Part shown: piece after piece, positions 44,836 to 52,283 of the stretch
Position numbering within the stretch: position 1 is the first letter of the stretch
Layout: each line of letters starts with the position of its first letter
NCBI RefSeq assembly: GCF_024158145.1
Contig: NZ_JAMYXM010000004.1
Span: 186,001-250,000 of the forward strand
Direction: 5' to 3'
From: Notoacmeibacter sp. MSK16QG-6
GTDB taxonomy: Bacteria; Pseudomonadota; Alphaproteobacteria; Rhizobiales; Rhizobiaceae
DNA: 64,000 nucleotides
Position numbers and translations under genes: made by a program
Notes under the pieces: model-generated
Seen by the model: the letters and a program-made list of their open reading frames with translations, nothing else
What the model was told of the DNA's origin: nothing
Database searches by the model: none

Positions 44836-45309
44836 ATGATACGTCATCTCGCCATCTGCATCGCAGCCGGTATGCTTGCGACGTCAGCGATCGCAGCGGA
44901 CGATGTTTCGCCCAATGGCGTGCGCACCCTGTCACCTGAAGGCGGCATTCAGCCGACTGCGACCTGGGCGCTCGGAACCCGCGCCGGCGACTTTGTCTAT
45001 GTCGCCGGGATGCGAGGCATCGACGCCGCGACCAACGCACTTGTCGAAGGTGACGAAGCCCGCGTGCGTAAAGCGTTCGAAAATATGCAGCTGATCGCGA
45101 AATCCGAAGGGGCGAGCCTGCGCGATGCGGTGCGGCTGGTTGTCTACACTACCGACATGTACCGCTTCCGCCCCATTGTGAATGCGATCCAGAAAGAATT
45201 GTGGGGCGATGGTCCCTATCCACCGCGCACCATCGTCGAAGTCGATCGCCTGAATCAGGACGACATCGTTGAAATCGAGGGGACTTTCTACGCCCCTGAA
45301 CAAGACTGA
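44836..45309 (+). CDS. Exported RidA family protein
   Basis: The 157-aa protein has a Sec signal peptide (MIRHLAICIAAGMLATSAIA) followed by a RidA core: GTRAGDFVYVAGMRGID, FENMQLIAKSEGASLRDAVRL, YTTDMYRF and PPRTIVEVDRLNQDDIVEIEG in parts. RidA proteins are usually cytosolic deaminases; this one should be periplasmic. It lies between the alcohol dehydrogenase and the molybdenum hydroxylase genes. Enamine or imine hydrolysis in the periplasm, or a noncatalytic binding role, are both possible. Confidence 0.88.
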   Translation: MIRHLAICIAAGMLATSAIAADDVSPNGVRTLSPEGGIQPTATWALGTRAGDFVYVAGMRGIDAATNALVEGDEARVRKAFENMQLIAKSEGASLRDAVRLVVYTTDMYRFRPIVNAIQKELWGDGPYPPRTIVEVDRLNQDDIVEIEGTFYAPEQD

Positions 45310-45348
45310 CGGCCGGTCGCAATTCTCCGGGGAGGAGAGAAAAGCCAT

Positions 45349-46266
45349 ATGCTCACTTGTGACACATATCTCATGCCGACCACGCTGAAAGATGCGCTGC
45401 AGGTCTGGGCCGACGCGCCCGAAGGCAGCCGTCTGGTGGCCGGTGCAACCGATATTCTGCCCTGGGCGCGCGACGGGCGCGCCGGCGACGTCCATCTGCC
45501 CTGCATGGTCGACATAACACGTGTCAGCGAGTTGCAGGGCTATGAGGTGCAGGGCGACCGCGTGCGGCTGAACGCCAATATGGTCTTCCAGCAGTTTCTG
45601 GAAGATGAGACGCTTATCCGGCTGCTGCCGAATATGCCCTATTGCGCCGCCTGGTTCGCAGACGATCAAATTCGCCAGCAGGCGACGCTTGTCGGCAACA
45701 TCGTCAACGCCTCGCCCGCCGGAGATGGCCTGCCGCCCGTTCTTACGCTGAATGGCGAGATAGAACTGGCCCGGCTGCAGGATGGCGCTGTCGTTACGCG
45801 CCGCCTTCCTGTCGCTGATTTCGTCACCGGACCCGGCCGCACCGAGCTCGATGCCGGAGAGATCGCCACTGCCGTCTATGTGGATGCGATGGAAGGGTAT
45901 GGCGGGTCGTTCCAGAAAGTCGGAATGCGCCGCTCGCTCGTCATATCCGCAGTCTGCTGCGCAGCTCTGGTGCGAACCGACGCCAGCGGCAAGGTGTTCG
46001 AGGACATCCGTCTCTCAATAGGCGGCATCGGTCCGCGCCCCATCCGCCTTCACGACATCGAAGAGATGTTGCGCGGGCAGGAAATGACCCGCGAGCTGGT
46101 CGCTCAGGCCAGCCTGAAACCTGCTGAACTGGTCGCTTCGCGCAGCCGTGTGGAATACCGCCGCGCCGTGACCAGCGGCTTCGTCGAAGCCGCTATCGAG
46201 GACGCCCTGGTTGCGCTGGGCGCTCCGAAGCCGGAACCCGAACAGAGGGAGACGCTCAATGCCTGA
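45349..46266 (+). CDS. FAD-binding subunit of molybdenum hydroxylase (CoxM/NdhF type)
   Basis: The 305-aa subunit passes electrons from the iron-sulfur clusters to an acceptor. It has the FAD-binding blocks RLVAGATDILPWARDG (variant of AGGTDLxP), IRQQATLVGNIVNASPAGDGLPPVL in parts, and FQKVGMRRSLVISAV. The C-terminal domain (ASLKPAELVASRSRVEYRR) is the CO-dehydrogenase-flavoprotein type. Its end overlaps the next gene by 8 bases. Confidence 0.92.
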   Translation: MLTCDTYLMPTTLKDALQVWADAPEGSRLVAGATDILPWARDGRAGDVHLPCMVDITRVSELQGYEVQGDRVRLNANMVFQQFLEDETLIRLLPNMPYCAAWFADDQIRQQATLVGNIVNASPAGDGLPPVLTLNGEIELARLQDGAVVTRRLPVADFVTGPGRTELDAGEIATAVYVDAMEGYGGSFQKVGMRRSLVISAVCCAALVRTDASGKVFEDIRLSIGGIGPRPIRLHDIEEMLRGQEMTRELVAQASLKPAELVASRSRVEYRRAVTSGFVEAAIEDALVALGAPKPEPEQRETLNA

Positions 46267-48145
46267 TCTCAACATCGACTTCACCGTAAACGGCCGAAAG
46301 GTGGCCCGTAAGGTCGACCCGTCGCGGCGACTTCTCGACCTGTTGCGCGATGATCTGACTCTGACCGGCACAAAGGAAGGCTGCGGCGCCGGCGAATGCG
46401 GCACATGTTCCGTTTTCGTCGACGGCAAGCTCGTCAAATCCTGCCTGATGCCGGCTGCCAAGGCGCAAGGCGCGGATATCGAAACCGTCGAGGGACTCGC
46501 CGCGCCGGGCGAACTGACGCCTGTGCAGCGCGCATTCCACAAGACGGGCGCAAGCCAATGCGGTTTTTGCATTCCCGGTATGGTCATGGCCGCTACATCG
46601 GCCCTGCGCGAAAATCCCAATGCCGGGATCGAAGAAATCAAGGAGCGCATGGGTGGCAATATCTGTCGCTGTACCGGCTACACCAAGATTTTCGAGGCAG
46701 TCGAAATCGCTCGCGATGTGATTGCCGGAAAGCTACCGCAGACGGCGCTGAACCAGGATGGGGCCGCCAGCAGTTTCATCGGTCACAACACCCGCCGGCT
46801 GGATGCACCATCCAAAGTGTCGGGCCGTCTCAAATATGCCGGTGATATGGACATGCAGGGCATGCTGCATATGCAGGTTCTGCGCTCACCCCATGCGCAT
46901 GCGCGGATCGTGAAGATCGACACGTCGCGGGCCGAGGCGCTGCCGGGTGTACACTGCGTCATTACCAGCGAAGACGTGCCGGGAACCGATGGGTTCGGCG
47001 TTTTCGTGCACGACCAGCCAATCATGGCGCGCGGCAAGGTGCGTCATGTGGGCGAAGCGGTCGCTGCAGTGGCTGCCGATACGGTGCGTATCGCTCGTGA
47101 GGCCACCCGCCTCATCGAGGTCGAGTACGAAGAGCTGCCCGGTCTTTACGATCCCGAAGATGCCCTGAAAGAGGGCGCGCCGGTGATTCACGATTATGCG
47201 GCTGACAACGTCGTCAAGCATATTCCGGTTCGGAAAGGCGATATCGAAAAAGGCTTTGCCGAGGCCGATATTATCCTCACCGATGATTTCTCGACCCAGC
47301 AGGTCGAGCATGCCTATCTGGAGCCAGAAGCGGGCATCGCCTATGTCGATCACGACGATGTTGTGACGGTGATTTCGCCGAGCCAGAACATCACGCACCA
47401 TCGGCATATGCTGTCGCACATCATCGACAAGCCCATCAACAAGGTGCGGTTTATCATGTCTCCTGTCGGCGGCGGTTTCGGCGGCAAGGAAGACATGATC
47501 TATCAGGGGATGCTGGCGCTGGCGGCGATGAAGACCCATCGCCCGATAAAGCTGGTCTTCACACGCGAAGAGTCCTTCATCGCTTCGGCAAAGAGGCATC
47601 CCTCTCGCACCCATTACAAAATGGGCCTGACCCGCGACGGCCGGATCACGGCCATCGAATTCTCGATGCTTTCGGACGGCGGCGCCTACGGCATGTCTTC
47701 GGAAGGGGTGATGCGCAAGGCAGCCATCCTGTCCTGCGGTCCGTACGAGATCCACAATCTCAAAGTCGATACCCGTGTGGTCTACACCAACAACACGCCG
47801 TCCGGCGCGTTCCGAACCTTCGGTGGAATGCAGGCGCAGTTCGCGACGGAATCGATGATGGATATGGCCGCTGAAAAGCTGGGGCTCGATCCATTTGAAA
47901 TCCGGCGTCGCAATATGATGAAGGCCGGTTCGCTAACCCATACTCAGCAGAAGCTGAACTCGGCGTCGATCGGCACCGTGCTGGAAGCAGCAGAAAAGGC
48001 CTGCCGTTGGGAGTCTGGCGCACCCACCGTTCGCGGCGAAACCCGCGGTGACCTCGGTGGCCCGGATACCCGCCAGCCCTGCACCTTGGGCGCGCGCTTC
48101 GCGGAAGCCGCGACTCAGATCGAGAAAGCAAAGGTGGCATCATGA
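46259..48145 (+). CDS. Molybdenum hydroxylase: [2Fe-2S] subunit fused to the first half of the Mo subunit
   Basis: The 628-aa protein fuses two normally separate parts. Residues 1-165 are the small iron-sulfur subunit: plant-type cluster CGAGECGTCSVFVDG and the helical second cluster CGFCIPGM plus ICRCTGY. Residues about 170-628 are the first half of the molybdopterin subunit: SGRLKYAGDM, LRSPHAHARIVKID, SPVGGGFGGKEDM and SGAFRTFGGMQAQF. The second half is the next gene. The split matches nicotinate dehydrogenase (NdhL and NdhM), but there NdhS is a separate small subunit. The substrate cannot be read; aldehydes and N-heterocycles are known for the family. Confidence 0.9.
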   Translation: MPDLNIDFTVNGRKVARKVDPSRRLLDLLRDDLTLTGTKEGCGAGECGTCSVFVDGKLVKSCLMPAAKAQGADIETVEGLAAPGELTPVQRAFHKTGASQCGFCIPGMVMAATSALRENPNAGIEEIKERMGGNICRCTGYTKIFEAVEIARDVIAGKLPQTALNQDGAASSFIGHNTRRLDAPSKVSGRLKYAGDMDMQGMLHMQVLRSPHAHARIVKIDTSRAEALPGVHCVITSEDVPGTDGFGVFVHDQPIMARGKVRHVGEAVAAVAADTVRIAREATRLIEVEYEELPGLYDPEDALKEGAPVIHDYAADNVVKHIPVRKGDIEKGFAEADIILTDDFSTQQVEHAYLEPEAGIAYVDHDDVVTVISPSQNITHHRHMLSHIIDKPINKVRFIMSPVGGGFGGKEDMIYQGMLALAAMKTHRPIKLVFTREESFIASAKRHPSRTHYKMGLTRDGRITAIEFSMLSDGGAYGMSSEGVMRKAAILSCGPYEIHNLKVDTRVVYTNNTPSGAFRTFGGMQAQFATESMMDMAAEKLGLDPFEIRRRNMMKAGSLTHTQQKLNSASIGTVLEAAEKACRWESGAPTVRGETRGDLGGPDTRQPCTLGARFAEAATQIEKAKVAS

Positions 48146-49149
48146 AACGCAAGCTCAAAGGCCGCGGCGTTGCCGCTTCCTGGTACGGGATCGCCCGCAC
48201 TGCGACCATCGACCGTGCCGGCGCATGGGCCGAATTGGACGATGGCGGCACCGCAAAGGTCGTGACGGGCGTCACGGAAATCGGTGAAGGCATTCTGACG
48301 CTGCTCAGCCAGGTTGCCGCCGAAGAGCTGGGTGTGCGCCCTGAACAGGTCACCATTGGCGACAACGATACGGCGCGGTCGCCAGAGGCGGCTCACGCCG
48401 GCGCTACCCGCCAGACATATATGATCGGCAATTCGGTGGCGCTGGCCTGCCGCGAGGCGCGGTCCCGGCTATTCGATGAAATGTCCAAGGTATGGGATGT
48501 GCCGGTCGACGATCTGCGCAGTTTCGACGGGTTTCTCTGGGCCGAGAACACCAATAAGCGCATCACGATGGAAGAGGCGGTCGATACCTGCAAGAAGCGC
48601 GGCGTCGTGCCGGTCGGCTCGGGCAGCTTCACCGCTCACGGTACCGGTCTTGACCCCGTGGACGGCACCGGCAGCCCATGGCAGGCCTACGTGTTTGGCA
48701 CACAGGTTGCCGAGGTTGAGGTCGACACCATCACCGGTGAAGTGCAGGTTCTTGGTATCTGGGCCGCGCACGATGTCGGGCGCGCGATCAACCCGCGCGG
48801 CGTGGAAGGTCAGATCGAGGGCGGCGTGGTGCAGGGCCTCGGCCAGGCCCTCATGGAAGATTACCAGACGCAGGATGGTCATGCCGTGACGCATGGCTTT
48901 GCCAAATACATTCTGCCGACATCGCTCGATGTGCCGCAAATCAATTCAATCGTCGTCGAAGATCCCGATCCGCTCAGCCCGCTGGGCGCGAAGGGTATCG
49001 GCGAACCCGCCCTGGTGCCGACAGCGCCGGCGGTGATGAACGCAATCTATGACGCTATCGGCGTCAGGATCCGCGACCTGCCCGCCACGCCCGAGAAGGT
49101 TCTGGCGGCCTTGCAGGAGAAGCGCAGGGAGGCGCAAACGGCCGCCTAA
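48142..49149 (+). CDS. Molybdenum hydroxylase: second half of the Mo subunit (NdhM-like)
   Basis: The 335-aa protein begins where the preceding subunit stops, with GRGVAASWYG and TKVVTGVTEIGEGI-like substrate-domain motifs, AGATRQTYMIGNSVALA, AHDVGRAINPRGVEGQIEGGVVQGL in parts, and GAKGIGEPALVPTAPAVM, whose GIGE glutamate is the expected catalytic base. It overlaps the upstream gene by 4 bases (ATGA), so the two chains are made together. Together they rebuild one complete molybdopterin subunit. Confidence 0.92.
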   Translation: MKRKLKGRGVAASWYGIARTATIDRAGAWAELDDGGTAKVVTGVTEIGEGILTLLSQVAAEELGVRPEQVTIGDNDTARSPEAAHAGATRQTYMIGNSVALACREARSRLFDEMSKVWDVPVDDLRSFDGFLWAENTNKRITMEEAVDTCKKRGVVPVGSGSFTAHGTGLDPVDGTGSPWQAYVFGTQVAEVEVDTITGEVQVLGIWAAHDVGRAINPRGVEGQIEGGVVQGLGQALMEDYQTQDGHAVTHGFAKYILPTSLDVPQINSIVVEDPDPLSPLGAKGIGEPALVPTAPAVMNAIYDAIGVRIRDLPATPEKVLAALQEKRREAQTAA

Positions 49150-49173
49150 GAGCCGACCGACTCCGAAGCGAAA

Positions 49174-49201
49174 GGCACGGCCGCAGGAGGGCGGCCGTGC
49201 C
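49174..49201 (+). promoter_or_regulatory. Intercistronic hairpin before tctC
   Basis: A perfect 11-bp stem GGCACGGCCGC/GCGGCCGTGCC with loop AGGAGG lies 35 bases before the tctC start and downstream of the hydroxylase stop. No T-run follows. It probably protects the tctC message end or reduces read-through. Confidence 0.6.
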
Positions 49202-49235
49202 ATTGCACCGATCCGATCACCCTAGGGAGGAACAC

Positions 49236-50204
49236 ATGCTGAAAAGTCTTACACGTTTAACAACAGGGGTACTGGCAGCCGCAGCCATTGGGATGGCCGG
49301 CAGCGTTTCGGCTACCGCTGCCGATTTCCCGACGAAGCCGGTCGAAATGACCGTTCTGTTCGGGGGTACGGCGAATACCATTGCCCAGGTTCTGTCTGAA
49401 CTCATGACGGACGAGTTGGGCAATCCCGTTGTGCCGGTCAGTCGCCCAGGCGGCGGTGGCGCGGTTGGCTATGCCTTCGTGCAGGGTTCACGGCCAGACG
49501 GCTACAACATTGTTTGGAATTCGAACTCTATCAATACGTCCCATCACACCGGCAAGATTCCGTTCGACTACACTGCGTTCGAGCCCGTCGCCCAGGTGTC
49601 GGTCGAGACGCCGGCTTTGGCCGTTTCCAGCGACAAGGGATGGGAATCGCTTTCTGACATGGCCGAAGCGGTGAAGGCTATGGACGGCACGCTGAAGGTC
49701 GGTATTTCCGGCAAAGGCTCGTTCACGCACCTGACATCGGCGGCGCTGTTCGACTGGATGGGGATCGGCGATAAGGTCAGCTACATCTCCTATGGCGATG
49801 GCAAGGCTCCGGTCGAGCTTCTGGCGGGGCGTATCGACGCCGCGATTCAGTGGCCCGGACAGTTCAAGTCCTATGTCGATACCAACAAGATCTCTGTTCT
49901 GGCCGTTACCGGCAATGAGCGTGTCGATATTCTTCCGGACGTGCCCACCGCTTCCGAACAGGGCGTCGATATCAACATCACCATGTGGCGTGGGCTTGCC
50001 GTACCGAAAGGCACACCCAAGGAAGTGATCGCCAAGCTCGAAAGCGCGGCCAAAGCAGCCACCGAGAGTGAGAAGTTCAAAGAAGCGTCGGTCAATCTCG
50101 GCTTTACGCCCGCCTATCTCGATGCGTCCGCCTTCGGTGATCGTATCGCCAAGGACGACGGCTTTTACCAAGAGCTTCTGACCTCGCTCGGCATGACGAA
50201 CTGA
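49236..50204 (+). CDS. tctC: Tripartite tricarboxylate transporter substrate-binding protein TctC
   Basis: The 322-aa periplasmic binding protein of the Bug family has a Sec signal peptide (MLKSLTRLTTGVLAAAAIG...SATAADFP), PVSRPGGGGAVGYAFVQ, KVGISGKGSFTHL, GKAPVELLAGRIDAAIQWP and RVDILPDVPTASEQG. Such proteins capture organic acids or related small carboxylates for TctAB. It is bracketed by two strong hairpins and has a GGAGG before its ATG, which fits higher expression than the membrane parts. Confidence 0.93.
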   Translation: MLKSLTRLTTGVLAAAAIGMAGSVSATAADFPTKPVEMTVLFGGTANTIAQVLSELMTDELGNPVVPVSRPGGGGAVGYAFVQGSRPDGYNIVWNSNSINTSHHTGKIPFDYTAFEPVAQVSVETPALAVSSDKGWESLSDMAEAVKAMDGTLKVGISGKGSFTHLTSAALFDWMGIGDKVSYISYGDGKAPVELLAGRIDAAIQWPGQFKSYVDTNKISVLAVTGNERVDILPDVPTASEQGVDINITMWRGLAVPKGTPKEVIAKLESAAKAATESEKFKEASVNLGFTPAYLDASAFGDRIAKDDGFYQELLTSLGMTN

Positions 50205-50211
50205 GGACTTG

Positions 50212-50244
50212 TTCGCGGCGGCGACATCGATGCGCCGCCGCGAA
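50212..50244 (+). promoter_or_regulatory. Intercistronic hairpin after tctC
   Basis: A perfect 12-bp stem TTCGCGGCGGCG/CGCCGCCGCGAA with a 9-base loop lies directly after the tctC stop. There is no T-run. A likely mRNA 3'-end stabiliser or partial terminator. Confidence 0.6.
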
Positions 50245-50267
50245 TTGCCGGCCCAGGGAGATCATGA

Positions 50268-50768
50268 ATGACTGAACATCGCAGCGCCGTCGCGACAGGC
50301 GCGATCCTGACACTTATTGCCGTCGCGTGGTGTGCCTACGTTTGGAACACGATCCCTCCCGGAGCGGGTGGCGCAGATGTCGGACCGCGCGCCTTCCCTC
50401 TACTTCTAGGGGCGATCCTCGGCGTGCTGGCTGCAGGCTATGCCGTCGCAAACGCGCTGGCCGCCAAGCGTTCACCGAACACGGTTTCGGCGACTGAGCC
50501 AAAGGACACCTCGTCCCATGGCAAAGAGTTTCCGATGATGGTTCTGACCTTCCTTTTGCTGGTCATATACGGCTTCGCCATGCCTCGTATCGGTTTTGTT
50601 CTTGCGACAGCCCTTACGGTTTTTCTCGGCGTTGTCGTGGTTGTGCGCAGCCGTTCGCTACCGCTCATCATTCTGATGCCGCTTGGCGTCACTTTCGGCT
50701 GCTGGCTTGTCTTCGGCAAAATCATGGACATTCCACTCGCCGTCGGCAGATGGATTTCACTGGGCTAG
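50268..50768 (+). CDS. tctB: Tripartite tricarboxylate transporter small membrane subunit TctB
   Basis: The 166-aa protein has four predicted membrane helices, including ATGAILTLIAVAWCAYVW, AFPLLLGAILGVLAAGYAV and FPMMVLTFLLLVIYGFAMP, with the typical PRAFP motif (DVGPRAFPLLLG). It couples with TctA. It follows the hairpin after tctC and precedes tctA by 3 bp. Confidence 0.9.
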   Translation: MTEHRSAVATGAILTLIAVAWCAYVWNTIPPGAGGADVGPRAFPLLLGAILGVLAAGYAVANALAAKRSPNTVSATEPKDTSSHGKEFPMMVLTFLLLVIYGFAMPRIGFVLATALTVFLGVVVVVRSRSLPLIILMPLGVTFGCWLVFGKIMDIPLAVGRWISLG

Positions 50769-50771
50769 ATC

Positions 50772-52283
50772 ATGGACAGTTTTTACCAAGCCCTGCAGCT
50801 ATCGTTCAGCGTATCGGCCATAGGCGCGGTCGGTCTCGGTACGCTGATCGGGCTTATATTCGGAGCGATCCCCGGCCTTACCTTCACTGTGGCGCTCGCG
50901 CTGGCGCTGCCGATCACCTTCGGTATGGATGCCGTCGCTGCGACCGGTCTTCTTCTCGGCACCTATATTGGCGGCATGACCGGTGGCTCCGTCTCAGCGA
51001 TTTTGCTCGGTATACCCGGCACGCCGTCATCAGCCGCGACTGTTCTGGATGGCTATCCGCTGACCCGTCAGGGTCGGGCTTCAATCGCCCTCGGCACGGC
51101 GGTAATCGTTTCCACCATGGGCGGACTTTTCTCGCTGGTGGTGATGATGGTCTCCGTCAATATCGTCAGCCAGATCGCAATCAAATTCGGTCCCGCCGAG
51201 ATTTTCGCTCTCGTCCTGTTCGGCATGTCCACCATTTGTGGTCTCTCCGGTAAAAGCATGATCAAGGGTCTGATCGCCGGTGCGCTGGGTCTGATGGTCA
51301 TGACAATCGGTATCGACCAGATCGATGGCGTCAACCGAATGACATTCGGCTCGGTCAACATGCTCCAGGGCGTCAATCTTCTGGTGGCGATGATCGGCCT
51401 GTTCGCAGTACCGTTCATTATCGATGCATTCGCCCGCTACGCCCGTGGCGACAAGACGCTGAACCTCACCGGATCGCTCAAGGCTGAGCTACCCTCCTTC
51501 GGGATATTGAAAGCAAACTCATGGTTGATCGCGCGCTGCTCGGCGATTGGTACTGCAATCGGTGCCATTCCCGGGACAGGCGGGGCTATCGCGGCATTTC
51601 TCGCCTATGACCATGCGCGGCGTTTTTCGGGCAATCCCGATCGGTTCGGCAATGGTTCCATCGAGGGCGTTATCGCGCCGGAAACCGCCAATAACGCCGT
51701 GACCGGCGGCACGCTGATCCCACTGCTTTCGCTTGGTATTCCAGGCGATCCCGCCACGGCCATCGTTCTTGCAGGGCTAATGGTGCACGGCATCATTCCC
51801 GGCCCGGCGATGTTCATGAACTCCGCTGTCGAGGTCTACGGGATCTATATCGAAGTCGTGCTGGCTTATCTGTTCGTTCTGGCCTTGCAATTGCTGGGTA
51901 TCCGCCTGTTCGTTTACGTATTGAGGGTTCCGCAACACCTGCTCGCACTGGTCATTCTGGTTCTCTGCGTGGTCGGTTCCTACTCGGTGCGCAACTCGGT
52001 CTTCGACATTTACACCATGGCTGTGATTGGCGTGATGGCCTGGGGGCTGATCCGTCTGGGCATTCCGATAACGCCGGTCATCCTCGGCATGGTTCTGGGT
52101 CCGACGCTGGAAAACGAATTCCGCACCGCCATGGCGCTGTCGGATGGAGACTGGGACATTTTCTACACTTCACCCGTGGCGCTGGCCTTCTTCGGCTTCG
52201 CTGCCCTGATTGTCGTGCTGCAATCGCTCAGCGGTATACGGCTTCGGCGAAACGCAAAACTGGCAGAAAAAAGCAATGCTTGA
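50772..52283 (+). CDS. tctA: Tripartite tricarboxylate transporter large permease TctA
   Basis: The 503-aa permease has about twelve helices and the family motifs GLIFGAIPGLTFTVALALAL, GMTGGSVSAILLGIPGTPSS, AIPGTGGAIAAFLAYDHAR and NNAVTGGTLIPLLSLGIPGD in parts. It imports the substrate with ion coupling. Its stop overlaps the next gene's start by 8 bases, tying transport to catabolism. Confidence 0.96.
   Translation: MDSFYQALQLSFSVSAIGAVGLGTLIGLIFGAIPGLTFTVALALALPITFGMDAVAATGLLLGTYIGGMTGGSVSAILLGIPGTPSSAATVLDGYPLTRQGRASIALGTAVIVSTMGGLFSLVVMMVSVNIVSQIAIKFGPAEIFALVLFGMSTICGLSGKSMIKGLIAGALGLMVMTIGIDQIDGVNRMTFGSVNMLQGVNLLVAMIGLFAVPFIIDAFARYARGDKTLNLTGSLKAELPSFGILKANSWLIARCSAIGTAIGAIPGTGGAIAAFLAYDHARRFSGNPDRFGNGSIEGVIAPETANNAVTGGTLIPLLSLGIPGDPATAIVLAGLMVHGIIPGPAMFMNSAVEVYGIYIEVVLAYLFVLALQLLGIRLFVYVLRVPQHLLALVILVLCVVGSYSVRNSVFDIYTMAVIGVMAWGLIRLGIPITPVILGMVLGPTLENEFRTAMALSDGDWDIFYTSPVALAFFGFAALIVVLQSLSGIRLRRNAKLAEKSNA

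Noticed and set aside
46886-47755. 289-codon minus-strand open frame
   Set aside because: It is antisense to the molybdopterin domain; no motif supports it.
48136-48150. Frameshift pseudogene in the Mo subunit
   Set aside because: The ATGA overlap, intact motifs on both sides and the known NdhL/NdhM split argue for two real genes.
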